64,000 nt of DNA, taken from positions 186,001 through 250,000 of the forward strand of contig CAKQLF010000001.1 in NCBI GenBank assembly GCA_934254585.1, written 5' to 3'. Both the position numbers and the translations under genes were made by a program. Below are positions 16,432 to 24,843 of this stretch, piece by piece. A model generated the notes under the pieces. That model saw nothing but the letters and a program-made list of their open reading frames with translations. It had not been told where the DNA came from and ran no database searches. Positions within the stretch are counted from its first letter, which is position 1, and every line of letters starts with the position of its first letter. This DNA comes from an uncultured Alphaproteobacteria bacterium. Its GTDB lineage: Bacteria; Pseudomonadota; Alphaproteobacteria; RF32; CAG-239.

Positions 16432-16971
16432 TTAGTTAAAAAACGCAACAATCGCCAGCGTTGTCAGTCCGAGGTAAAGAAGTATTCCGCTTAAAAAGTG
16501 AAATCCCTGTTTAAGGTCTGTGGACGAGGGTATTGAATTTTCTATCAGCAACGTCATTACAAAAATGTACAAAAGATATGTACCTAAATTAAGCGGAAAA
16601 AGGCTGAAAAATTTTCCATTAAGGTAAAACGCTAAAAAAAGCAACAATAAGGGGGCTAAGGCTGACGGAAGAGCGTTATAAAAGCGTAAATTTGCAAATC
16701 CGACTTGTCCCATAACATAGCAGTCGTTTGATTTTTTGGGAAAAATTGAGAAGCGCACCGGTTTGGCCCATAGAAGCAGTCCGACAAAAAAATGGGCACA
16801 TTCGTGTAAAAATGTTCCGGGCAGATTTATCAACATCGCCAACCACATACTTTTATAGGCTTTATGTTTGAGCGAAGAAATTATAATAACGGCTGAAATC
16901 AAGAAAATATGATTGCCGGAAATATATGTCAGCATTTCCGGAGAATTAAGGTATTCAAAAAACGCTTTCAT
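16432..16971 (-). CDS. membrane protein with HExxH motif, putative metalloprotease
   Basis: A 179-residue protein with about five membrane segments. The motif FLHECAHFFVG near residues 54-64 is an HExxH zinc site inside a hydrophobic helix, as in M50-type intramembrane proteases. A second conserved metal ligand motif (NxxPxxPLDG type) is not seen, although NALPSALAPLL occupies a similar position. So the fold may be M50-like, but activity is uncertain. It lies five bases after the TetR-family gene on the same strand and is probably cotranscribed with it. The convergent DUF2155 gene ends six bases away. Confidence 0.6.
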   Translation of the reverse strand: MKAFFEYLNSPEMLTYISGNHIFLISAVIIISSLKHKAYKSMWLAMLINLPGTFLHECAHFFVGLLLWAKPVRFSIFPKKSNDCYVMGQVGFANLRFYNALPSALAPLLLLFLAFYLNGKFFSLFPLNLGTYLLYIFVMTLLIENSIPSSTDLKQGFHFLSGILLYLGLTTLAIVAFFN

Positions 16972-16976
16972 AAGCT

Positions 16977-17570
16977 TTATTTCTTTTCTAAAACGGTTAG
17001 TCCGGCAACAAAGGTGTTAAACATCAGTTGGCAAATACTCTTCTTGTTGATTTTGGTGAAAGAATCCAACATATCTTTGGTTAAAAATGAGCTTACGGCA
17101 AACAGAGTCAGCCATAAAATTTGCGAAGATAAAATTCTTTCCGGACGTTCCATATTAGGAACAAGTCTTTGCAAAAGCTCATTGATTAAGCCGGTTATTT
17201 TAACCACTTTTCGCAAATAAATGTATGAAAACGAGCGGTTATTATTGCGCAGATGAAAGCTATGCAACATAAACCACAAGTTTTTGTTTTCCAAAACAAA
17301 ATCAACAAAAGTGTGTAAAAAATTGTTCATATCGGCAAAGGCATCATCGGTTTTTTGTACTTTTTCCAAAAGCTTAGATAATTTATCCAAAGTCATATAG
17401 TTTTGAATAACTATAAAATTATCCATATTGGAAAACTGATTATAAATTGCCCCGACCGAACAGCCGGAAGCTTCAGACAGTTTGCGAACTGTTAAGGCTT
17501 CGGTGCCTTTTTCTTGCACAATACGCCTTCCGGTTTCTAAAAGCAGATTTTGTATATTGTCTTTTTCCAT
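16977..17570 (-). CDS. TetR/AcrR family transcriptional regulator
   Basis: A 197-residue regulator. Residues 1-50 are a TetR-type DNA-binding domain: LLETGRRIVQEKGTEALTVRKLSEASG then CSVGAIYNQFSNMDNFI, the helix-turn-helix with the family's conserved GAIYNQF (usually GxxYxYF). The ligand-binding part is helical and not assignable to a known inducer. It is the first gene of a two-gene unit with the membrane HExxH protein, which it may control. The region between it and the divergent 17684 gene is 113 bases and should hold its operator; I see no obvious long palindrome. Confidence 0.88.
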   Translation of the reverse strand: MEKDNIQNLLLETGRRIVQEKGTEALTVRKLSEASGCSVGAIYNQFSNMDNFIVIQNYMTLDKLSKLLEKVQKTDDAFADMNNFLHTFVDFVLENKNLWFMLHSFHLRNNNRSFSYIYLRKVVKITGLINELLQRLVPNMERPERILSSQILWLTLFAVSSFLTKDMLDSFTKINKKSICQLMFNTFVAGLTVLEKK

Positions 17571-17683
17571 TTTTGCACTAAATTATGACTCAAAGTTTAA
17601 CACATTTTTGGTATTTATGATGTTAGAATAGCGCAGTTATAAAAGGTATTCAATTTTTTTTTACGGTTATCAAAGGGATAATT

Positions 17684-18628
17684 ATGAAACACAGATGTTT
17701 ATTGACAATTTTAACAGGGTTGGGGACTTTTCCGCTGCAGGGAAATTGTCAGATGGTGGATTTGCTTGATGAAACACCGATAGATGAAATGGTTTATGAA
17801 GATTCTGCTCCGGAAGATGTTGATGAAGAGCAAACTAAAGAAAATGCCACGGATTCTGCCCGCAAATTGCTATATCAAAAACCTGAAATATTAAGTTTGA
17901 GGCAAAATCAAATAAAATCTCTGAAGGAATCTGTTGAAGCCGGTAAAGCTCTAAAAGAAAAAGTAGAAAACAAAGTTAAAGAAGAAAAAGTAAAAGAACT
18001 GACCGAAGAAGAAAAACTTGAGATATTGCGCAGTCAATTCGCCGTCGCTCCTTTAGGGTTATATTGGGGAGCCAGTAAGGAAGATTTGGAAAAACTGGGT
18101 TTTAAATTTAAATCGGCAGAGCGGAAAGATTATAAAAGCGTTTATCAGGTTTTGAATCCGAAGCAAAAAAATGATACGTTTCGGCAAATTACCGCTATTT
18201 TCGGTGTACAGAATAAACTTTGGTGCATATACGCGCAGGGGCAGTTGCTGAAAGATGATGCCAAAGCCTCACAAGTGCTTGAATTGTATCATAAATATTA
18301 TAAGGCATTGGCAACAAAATATGGCAACGCTCAACAACATTTTTCGCCGTATACTTATGAAGAACAGTTAATTAAAGGCGAGGGTGATAAGAAAGTTGTG
18401 GAAACAATAACCAAACAGAACCCTTTGGGCGGAGATAACTTTTTGAAGGAGTTGCAAGAAGGCAAAGCAATATTGTATGCAACTTTTCAAAATGATAAAA
18501 CAGGCGTTACTCTCGGAGTTTCAGTTGATGGCGATGGTAATAGTTATATATCGATAGATTATAAGGATTTCGGTTTATTGGAAAGCGAGAAAGAAACGAC
18601 TTTAAATAAGGCAATTGAAGATATTTAA
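17684..18628 (+). CDS. unknown exported protein, 314 aa
   Basis: I do not recognise this family. The N-terminus looks like a signal peptide (residues 1-22, ending QGNC or just after), then an acidic segment rich in Asp and Glu. Residues 80-115 form a Lys/Glu-rich stretch with coiled-coil character. A globular part begins with LGLYWGASKEDLEKLGFKF and continues through a repeated alpha-beta pattern to the C-terminus. The WGASKEDLEKLG pattern resembles small periplasmic domains that sense or bind other proteins, but that is not enough to name it. AAAGGGA precedes the ATG. It lies 14 bases upstream of the mpl-like gene. Confidence 0.7.
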   Translation: MKHRCLLTILTGLGTFPLQGNCQMVDLLDETPIDEMVYEDSAPEDVDEEQTKENATDSARKLLYQKPEILSLRQNQIKSLKESVEAGKALKEKVENKVKEEKVKELTEEEKLEILRSQFAVAPLGLYWGASKEDLEKLGFKFKSAERKDYKSVYQVLNPKQKNDTFRQITAIFGVQNKLWCIYAQGQLLKDDAKASQVLELYHKYYKALATKYGNAQQHFSPYTYEEQLIKGEGDKKVVETITKQNPLGGDNFLKELQEGKAILYATFQNDKTGVTLGVSVDGDGNSYISIDYKDFGLLESEKETTLNKAIEDI

Positions 18629-18642
18629 TAAGGACTGGAAAA

Positions 18643-20004
18643 ATGACTAAAGTAAGTTTTTGTGGCATTTCCGGAAGCGGAATGAGTTCTTTGGCACAAG
18701 TGTTGAAACTTTCAGGCTATGAAGTCAGAGGGTCGGATCGTAACTTTGATTTGAATCGAGATTTGGAGAATAAAAAAATACTCTCTGACCTCGGAATTAA
18801 AATATATCCGCAGGACGGCTCCGGAATTACGGAAGATTTAGACTTTGTTTGCGCTTCCACGGCGGTGGAAGACACTATTCCGGATATAAAAGCTGCAAAG
18901 GATAAAAATGTGCCGATAAAAACACGTCCGCAATTGTTGAGCGAGATATTTCACAGTTATAAATACGGAGTGGCTGTCGGCGGTACTTCCGGTAAAACCA
19001 CTACGGCGGCAATGATTGGTTATGTATTGGATAAAGCCGGCAAAAAACCTTGCCTCATTAACGGCGGTTTGCTACGCGATTACGAAAATTGCGGCGGTAT
19101 TCCGAATATTATTTATAATAAAGGGGATATCTGTGTGGTGGAAGCCGATGAAAGCAACGGGAGTATTGATTTGTATAATCCGTATATTTCGTTGATAAAC
19201 AATATTTCGCACGACCATAAAAGCCTTGAAGAACTGGGCGAGCTGTTTCAAAATTTATGCAACAGAACCAAACAGGCTGTGGTGGTTAATGATGATTATG
19301 AAAATTGCAGTCGGTTGGTTCATCATAATAAACTGACTTTCTCGTTAAAAAATCCTCACGCAGATTTTTATGCCGAAAAAATTAAGCCGCTTCCAAATGG
19401 TACCGAATATACATTGGACGGTAAAACTTTTAATTTGAAACTTATCGGCAGCTTTAACGTGGCCAATGCGTTGGCGGCAATGGCTGTGTGCAGTGTTTTG
19501 GGAGTTGATAAATATGAGGCGGCGGAAATTTTGCAAAACTTTAGCGGAACAAAACGGCGTTTGGAAGTAATCGGTCGGAAAAATGAAATAACCGTGATAG
19601 ACGATTTTGCCCATAATCCGGATAAAATAGCGGCTTCGGTAAGCGCGTTGCGTCAATATTCCGGACGTTTGCTTGTTATGTTTCAGCCGCACGGATTTGG
19701 GCCGATGCGCTCTATGGGAAAGGAAATTATGGAAAGCTTTGTGAAAAATATGCAAAGTGATGATATTTTGATTCTGTCGGAAATTTTCTTTGTGGGCGGA
19801 ACCGTAACCAAAGATATATCGTCGGCCGATTTAATTGAATATGCACATCAATTGGGCAAAAAGAATGCCTATTTCGCGAAGGACAAAGCCGAGGCCGCTG
19901 ATTTGTTGCTGAAAAATGCTAAAGCTAATGATAGAATCGTGATTATGGGGGCAAGGGATAATTCTTTGACGGACTTGTGTCATAAAATTATAGAAAGAAT
20001 TTAA
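18643..20004 (+). CDS. mpl: Mur ligase, Mpl/MurC-like (peptidoglycan recycling)
   Basis: A 453-residue Mur ligase with the three usual domains. The N-terminal Rossmann part has FCGISGSGMSSLAQ. The central ATPase has GGTSGKTTTAAMIG, a DESNGSIDLYNP segment and NISHDHKSLEELG. The C-terminal domain has GTKRRLEVIG and DDFAHNPDKI. The MurC/Mpl family attaches a peptide or L-Ala to UDP-MurNAc. An LD-carboxypeptidase gene starts one base later, and LdcA and Mpl act in sequence in peptidoglycan recycling, so Mpl is more likely than MurC. The mur/dcw cluster genes that would surround murC are absent. Confidence 0.82.
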   Translation: MTKVSFCGISGSGMSSLAQVLKLSGYEVRGSDRNFDLNRDLENKKILSDLGIKIYPQDGSGITEDLDFVCASTAVEDTIPDIKAAKDKNVPIKTRPQLLSEIFHSYKYGVAVGGTSGKTTTAAMIGYVLDKAGKKPCLINGGLLRDYENCGGIPNIIYNKGDICVVEADESNGSIDLYNPYISLINNISHDHKSLEELGELFQNLCNRTKQAVVVNDDYENCSRLVHHNKLTFSLKNPHADFYAEKIKPLPNGTEYTLDGKTFNLKLIGSFNVANALAAMAVCSVLGVDKYEAAEILQNFSGTKRRLEVIGRKNEITVIDDFAHNPDKIAASVSALRQYSGRLLVMFQPHGFGPMRSMGKEIMESFVKNMQSDDILILSEIFFVGGTVTKDISSADLIEYAHQLGKKNAYFAKDKAEAADLLLKNAKANDRIVIMGARDNSLTDLCHKIIERI

Positions 20005-20005
20005 A

Positions 20006-20896
20006 ATGGAAAAACTGGAAAAAGGCGATAAAATTGCCCTGATTGCTCCTTCAGCGCAAATTGGCTCAATAGAAAAAATCCAAAAGGGTTTAGACTTTTT
20101 GCATAGTTGCGGTTTTGAAACTGTTTTTGCCCCGCATTTGTTCGCCGTGCGTCGCTATATGGCCGGTACGGATAAAGAGCGAGCCGCCGATGTGGAATGG
20201 GCTTTTTCTCAAGCAGATGTAAAAGCTGTTTTATGCGTGCGAGCGGCGGCAGGGGCAGCGCGTATTTTGCCTTATTTGAACTATGATTTAATAAAAAAAT
20301 TTCCTAAGCCGTTAATCGGTTTTTGCGATAACGCCGCGTTAATGTTGGCTTTGTACAAAAATTCGGGACTTGTCAGTTGGAATGGTTTTTTGCCGACCTA
20401 TGACTTTAGAGAAGAAAGCTTAAATCCTTTGGTTAAAGATAGTTTTTTGCGCTTACTTGCCGGTGATTTGCAAAAAATTGTTTCCGGTACAACTTTACGC
20501 ACCGGTTCGGCGGAAGGTGTTTTGTTGTGCAGCAATTTGAGCGTGCTTTTAAAGCTTGCCGGAACTCCGTATTTTCCTGATTTGTCTGGCAAGATTCTTT
20601 TGATAGAAGATGTGCATGAACGTATGCATAAAATTGATTTGATGCTACAGCAACTTAAACAACAGCCTAATTTTGACAAGTTGAAAGGAATGATATTCGG
20701 GGGCTTTACAGATTGCAGCGGTGACGAGGAAGATGGTTCGTTAGATGATTGTTTTGCTGATTTTCTATACGGAACTGCTTTTCCGGTCATAAAAGATTTT
20801 GAATTTTCTCACGCTCCGGCTCGTTATGTGTTGCCGCTTGGAGCAAGAGTATTCTTTTCTGCCGACAACACCTCGTTAGAAATTTTGGACTACTAA
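20006..20896 (+). CDS. ldcA: LD-carboxypeptidase (S66 family) with Cys at the nucleophile position
   Basis: A 296-residue S66 peptidase, which trims the terminal D-Ala from recycled murein tetrapeptides to give the tripeptide used by Mpl. The nucleophile elbow reads LIGFCDNAAL, so residue 107 is Cys where the family has Ser (GxSD). The other two triad residues are present: Glu201 in LIEDVHE and His269 in FSHAPARYVLPLG. These positions match Ser106, Glu200 and His270 of the E. coli enzyme. The fold is intact and full length, so this is not a broken gene. It is coupled to mpl and overlaps the convergent membrane protein by 21 bases. Confidence 0.88.
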   Translation: MEKLEKGDKIALIAPSAQIGSIEKIQKGLDFLHSCGFETVFAPHLFAVRRYMAGTDKERAADVEWAFSQADVKAVLCVRAAAGAARILPYLNYDLIKKFPKPLIGFCDNAALMLALYKNSGLVSWNGFLPTYDFREESLNPLVKDSFLRLLAGDLQKIVSGTTLRTGSAEGVLLCSNLSVLLKLAGTPYFPDLSGKILLIEDVHERMHKIDLMLQQLKQQPNFDKLKGMIFGGFTDCSGDEEDGSLDDCFADFLYGTAFPVIKDFEFSHAPARYVLPLGARVFFSADNTSLEILDY

Positions 20897-21559
20897 ATCA
20901 TAAATTTTTTCGGCATATTGCAAATTCAGTTTGTTTACCAAATTCCAAAAAATGGCAATGCCGTCCCAAGATTTGCTTGCAAACGCCAAAATAAAACCGG
21001 TGGTAAAAAGATTTCCGCCGATGATGATAAAGCCGGAAAAAACATAGCCTTCTCGGATAATGTCGGTTTGCTGAAGGTGAGTCTGAGTTAGCACAACCAA
21101 CCAATGATAAGCCAAAAAATAGCCGAGAATAGCATAAAGAATCCAATGCGAATCGGTAGCTTCGGCCAAAAGCGGCATAATCAACATATAAAAGAAAGCA
21201 AACAGCGGAAAAAAATAAGGTGAAAGGGTAATCAGCCAATTGCCGTGACCATTCAGACTCATAGAACCGCCGCTGCCGTCCGGATTAAGCCGCAGACGTC
21301 CGGCAGTGTGTAACGTGAGATAGGCAAAAAAAGTGTGCGTCAGTTCGTGAGAAATTATTTGCATTGCCTGACGTGTAGAATAACCGGAAGCAAAAATAGT
21401 GAAAATAAAAAAAGTTACTCCGACTCCAAGCATATAAAAATGAAAAGAATAAAAGTTGAAATAATGATAGACATTAAGCAACGCCGGAAGCGAAAGCAAT
21501 AAGTAGATTGCCGCCGGCCAACGTAACAGGTTAATAATTGTATCGGTTATTTTGTGCAT
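20876..21559 (-). CDS. membrane protein with HExxH motif, M50B-like
   Basis: A 227-residue protein with six or so membrane helices. IISHELTHTFFAYLT near residues 68-82 is an HExxH zinc motif within a helix. A later conserved Gly-rich piece LNPDGSGGSMSLNGHGN follows, as in the peptidase M50B family, and HWLVVLTQTHLQQTD may add a further ligand. AAGGAAA precedes the ATG. It is similar in plan to the protein at 16432-16971, though the two share little sequence that I can align by eye. The substrate is unknown. Confidence 0.65.
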   Translation of the reverse strand: MHKITDTIINLLRWPAAIYLLLSLPALLNVYHYFNFYSFHFYMLGVGVTFFIFTIFASGYSTRQAMQIISHELTHTFFAYLTLHTAGRLRLNPDGSGGSMSLNGHGNWLITLSPYFFPLFAFFYMLIMPLLAEATDSHWILYAILGYFLAYHWLVVLTQTHLQQTDIIREGYVFSGFIIIGGNLFTTGFILAFASKSWDGIAIFWNLVNKLNLQYAEKIYDLVVQNF

Positions 21560-21638
21560 TCTGTTTCCTTAAATGTTAGATAAATTTTAACATAAATATA
21601 CTAAAATATTTTTAATTTCAGAAAGAAAGGATAAATAA

Positions 21639-21932
21639 ATGCCAGATTTTAATACTTTTGATTTTATGGTTACTGATGAAAATGAAGTGCTTTTATTGCT
21701 TTATGCTCGCGAAACCGAACCATTTGAACCAACAGTCGAGCTGAATTATGACGAACATACGATTGTACTAAGACGTAATGAAGACGATGTTCTAACATTG
21801 GAAAATATTGAAGATGAAATCTTTGATGATTTACAAGAGGAGGATACTCTTTTAGTGTGCGAAATTTCACCGGCTGAAGAAGACGAAGAAGAGGAAATCG
21901 TCTATACCTATGAGGCGGATATTATAGATTAA
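21639..21932 (+). CDS. small acidic protein, 97 aa
   Basis: An unrecognised 97-residue protein. It is very acidic, with runs of Asp/Glu at residues 55-70 and 80-90, and has no Cys pair, signal peptide or membrane segment. A good ribosome site (AGAAAGGA) precedes the ATG. Alternating short hydrophobic stretches (EVLLLLYAR, HTIVLRR, TLLVCEIS) suggest a small beta-rich domain. It stands alone between a minus-strand membrane gene and a plus-strand exported protein. No function can be given. Confidence 0.65.
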   Translation: MPDFNTFDFMVTDENEVLLLLYARETEPFEPTVELNYDEHTIVLRRNEDDVLTLENIEDEIFDDLQEEDTLLVCEISPAEEDEEEEIVYTYEADIID

Positions 21933-22023
21933 ATGAAATATACATACTCTAAAGTATATTTATTTGCTTGAATTTTAGTTTTAAAATATTACAATTATCC
22001 ATTGTTAAATGGAGAAATATAAA

Positions 22024-22419
22024 ATGAAAAAAGTTTTGTTTTTAAGCGTGTTGACTATGCTTTTTATGAAGAATGTTTGTGCTGACACCATTATTATAAT
22101 GGACGATAATAATGCAGTAAAACAGCAAATTTATACCTTGCCGCACACCGCAGTTCAGACAGTGCAAACGGTGACAACTGCTCCAACCGTTGTGCAAGCT
22201 CAGCCAATTTATGTTACGGGAGCTCCATTGCCTCCGCAGCAAGTTGTAGTAACGCGTCCGGTGCAGCCGGTTGTGGTTGTGCGTGAAACATCTGTTCCGC
22301 GCAACTATTATTACGATTCATCGGCAACAGCGGCTTTGGCCGGTTTTACCGGAGCTCTTATCGGAGGTGTTGTTTCCAGCAGAGGAGGTCGTCATCACCA
22401 CCATCATCATCGTTATTGA
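22024..22419 (+). CDS. exported glycine-zipper protein with His-rich tail
   Basis: A 131-residue exported protein with a signal peptide (residues 1-20, ending NVCA). The middle is rich in Val, Gln, Pro and Thr. Near the C-terminus a glycine-zipper-like hydrophobic helix (AALAGFTGALIGGVVSS) is followed by RGGR and six consecutive His then RY. The start is the ATG at 22024, with GGAG upstream; an in-frame ATG at 22009 would spoil the signal peptide. Glycine-zipper proteins often sit in the outer membrane or periplasm. The His cluster could bind metal, which is inference. Confidence 0.72.
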   Translation: MKKVLFLSVLTMLFMKNVCADTIIIMDDNNAVKQQIYTLPHTAVQTVQTVTTAPTVVQAQPIYVTGAPLPPQQVVVTRPVQPVVVVRETSVPRNYYYDSSATAALAGFTGALIGGVVSSRGGRHHHHHHRY

Positions 22420-22437
22420 TTTTGAGGCGGATTTGTT

Positions 22438-22478
22438 AAAAAAAAGAGGTTAGAATTTATATTCAAACCTCTTTTTTG
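22438..22478. terminator. bidirectional hairpin terminator
   Basis: Two convergent genes end here (22419 plus, 22494 minus). The arms are A-rich then GAGGTT and AACCTC then T-rich, with a loop of about 12 bases. The hairpin carries a T run on either strand and can end both transcripts. Confidence 0.8.
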
Positions 22479-22493
22479 TTAAAACATCTAAAT

Positions 22494-23681
22494 TTATTTA
22501 TTTAGAGCCAAACGCATAGTATCTTGGGCAATTACCAATTCCTCATCTGTTGGAATCACAAATACTTTGACTTTAGAATCCGGTGTGGAAATCATAATTT
22601 CGGTTGCGTGTTTTTTATTGTTTTCATAATTTGGTTTAATTCCTAAGTAGGCCAGATGTTCCATAACCAATTGACGAATTATAACTCCGTGCTCGCCGAC
22701 GCCGGCAGTGAAAACAATGGCGTCAATTCCGCCTAAAACGGCAATGTAAGCTCCTATGTATTTAAGCAGAGAGTGGACATAGGTTTTGGTGGCTAAAATA
22801 CATTTTTCATTTCCGCTTAAATAGCCGGCTTCAATATCACGATTGTCGGAATAGCCGCACAAGGCAAGCATACCGCTTTGTTTGTTAAGCAGATTATTGA
22901 CTTCAGCTGCGCTTAATCCGTCTTTTTTCTCAATGTAGAGCGGAATATACGGATCAACATCACCACAACGAGTGCCCATTATTGTTCCGGCAAGCGGAGT
23001 AAAACCCATAGAGGTGTCAACGCAGATGCCGTTGTCAATGGCGGAAATAGACGCGCCGTTACCCATGTGGCAAGTTATAATCTTGCCTTTTTTGCCGATT
23101 AATTCGGCGCAGCGTTCAGAAACATATTTGTGAGAAGTTCCGTGAAAGCCGTAACGGCGGATTTTGTTGCGCACATATTGGTCCTCGGGCAAAGCGTAAC
23201 GATAAGCTTCCGGAGGCATAGTCTGATGGAAAGAAGTGTCAAACACCGCCACTTGCGGAATATCAGGCAGAGCGGATTTAACGGCTTTTATACCTAAAAC
23301 GTGAGCCGGATTATGTAAAGGAGCCAAATCAGAAAGATCGGAAATTTGTTCTATAACCGTGTCATTAATCAAAACTGAACCCTTAAAAATATCGCCGCCT
23401 TGCACAATGCGGTGGCCGACGGCACTTAATTCTTCCAAATTTTTCAGTGCGCCGTTCAGCAGACATTTTAACACGTCCTTAATGGCTTCGGCGTGGGTCG
23501 GCATATTTATTAATTCTTCTTTTTTGTCAGAACCGGTATGTTGATATTTCAAAATTGAATTAGTTTGGCCGATGCGTTCGGCGATTCCTTTGGAAACAAC
23601 GTTATATTGGTTGTTTTCAACATTATAAAGTTGAAATTTTAGAGAGGAGGAACCACAGTTGATAACAAGAATTTTATCCAT
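22494..23681 (-). CDS. ackA: acetate kinase
   Basis: A 395-residue acetate kinase, which makes ATP and acetate from acetyl phosphate. The N-terminal ILVINCGSSSLKFQLY is the ASKHA phosphate motif, with GHRIVQGGDIF and VFDTSFHQTMP following. The RYGFHGTSHKYV segment holds the catalytic His. The gene starts at ATG 23681 with AGGAG upstream, and lies 11 bases after pta. Length and motifs are normal. The pta-ackA pair lets the cell make ATP from acetyl-CoA, consistent with fermentative or overflow metabolism. Confidence 0.97.
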   Translation of the reverse strand: MDKILVINCGSSSLKFQLYNVENNQYNVVSKGIAERIGQTNSILKYQHTGSDKKEELINMPTHAEAIKDVLKCLLNGALKNLEELSAVGHRIVQGGDIFKGSVLINDTVIEQISDLSDLAPLHNPAHVLGIKAVKSALPDIPQVAVFDTSFHQTMPPEAYRYALPEDQYVRNKIRRYGFHGTSHKYVSERCAELIGKKGKIITCHMGNGASISAIDNGICVDTSMGFTPLAGTIMGTRCGDVDPYIPLYIEKKDGLSAAEVNNLLNKQSGMLALCGYSDNRDIEAGYLSGNEKCILATKTYVHSLLKYIGAYIAVLGGIDAIVFTAGVGEHGVIIRQLVMEHLAYLGIKPNYENNKKHATEIMISTPDSKVKVFVIPTDEELVIAQDTMRLALNK

Positions 23682-23692
23682 TACATACTCCT

Positions 23693-24697
23693 TTATTTTG
23701 AGGCTTGAATACAAGTTATGGCAATTGCGCCGACAATGTCTTCGGCAAAACAGCCGCGCGACAAGTCATTCACCGGAGCGTTTAAGCCTTGAAGAATCGG
23801 GCCGTAAGCCTCGCATCCGCCTAAACGCTGCAATAGTTTATAGCCGATGTTTCCGGCTTCAAGATTTGGAAAAATTAAAACGCGTGCGTGGCCGGCAACG
23901 TGGCTGTTTGGAGCTTTTTTGGCGGCAACAACCGAATCCAAGGCCGCGTCGGCCTGAAGTTCGCCGTCAACTTCAATTCCTTTATCTTTATATTCATCGG
24001 TTAATAAGGCTTCTTGAACCATTTTGGTGGCGCGAACCACTTTATCAACCGCTTCTCCTTTGCCGGAACCTTTGGTGGAAAATGAAAGCATAGCAATTGT
24101 TGGCTCAATACCAAAATGAAGCGCGGTTTCGGCGGCATTTAAGGCAATGTCAGCCAATTCTTTGTCTGTCGGCTCGATAATAATACCGCAATCAGACAGA
24201 ATGTATGGCTTGTTATTGGCTAAAATAATGAAAAATGAAGAAACGCTGCTGCCTTTTTTTGCGGATTTAATGATTTGCAAAGCCGGACGCACCGTGTCGG
24301 CGGTGGAATGATTGGCTCCGGAAACCATTCCGTCTGCGTGGCCTGATTTTATCATCAGAGTACCGAAATAATTGTGATTTAAGGCTAATTTGGCCGCGTC
24401 TTCACGACTCAGACCCTTTTCTTTTCGCAAGTTATAGAGCAGCTCGGTATATTCCGCCAGACGGGAATCTTTTTCCGGTTCAATCAAAGTTATATCGGTA
24501 AAGTCCCAGTTTTTTTCAGCGTAAAATTTTTTAATTTTTTCCACATCGCCCAAAATAATCACCTTTGCCGCTTTTTCCACTGTAATTAAATGGGCGGCGG
24601 TCAAAACACGCTCATCTTCGCCTTCCGGAAGTACAATAGTTTTAAGGTCTTTTTTTGCCCGTTCCAGCAGGCTTTTGATGTAGGTGCTTTTTATCAT
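23693..24697 (-). CDS. pta: phosphate acetyltransferase
   Basis: A 334-residue short-form Pta (PTA_PTB domain only, without the N-terminal regulatory part of the E. coli enzyme). It converts acetyl-CoA and phosphate to acetyl phosphate. Visible pieces are ADGMVSGANHSTADTVRPALQII near residue 125, LSDCGIIIEPT, and the C-terminal AGHARVLIFPNLEAGNIGYK. It is the upstream gene of the pta-ackA operon. The 146-base gap to the divergent DUF2066 gene should hold the promoters of both. Confidence 0.96.
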   Translation of the reverse strand: MIKSTYIKSLLERAKKDLKTIVLPEGEDERVLTAAHLITVEKAAKVIILGDVEKIKKFYAEKNWDFTDITLIEPEKDSRLAEYTELLYNLRKEKGLSREDAAKLALNHNYFGTLMIKSGHADGMVSGANHSTADTVRPALQIIKSAKKGSSVSSFFIILANNKPYILSDCGIIIEPTDKELADIALNAAETALHFGIEPTIAMLSFSTKGSGKGEAVDKVVRATKMVQEALLTDEYKDKGIEVDGELQADAALDSVVAAKKAPNSHVAGHARVLIFPNLEAGNIGYKLLQRLGGCEAYGPILQGLNAPVNDLSRGCFAEDIVGAIAITCIQASK

Positions 24698-24843
24698 TAT
24701 ATACGTCCTTTAATATGTTAAAAATTTTTTTACTATTACTTAACCGCGGATTTTTTAAAATTCGATTAATATATTTGATAAAAGTTTTGCTTTTTCAGTT
24801 AAGCTATACTATTTTAAGATAAAAGACTCAAGGAGATTTTTTT

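Noticed and set aside
16425..16450. Short A/T hairpin between DUF2155 and the convergent HExxH gene as terminator
   Set aside because: The arms are only A/T pairs and very short; too weak to call.
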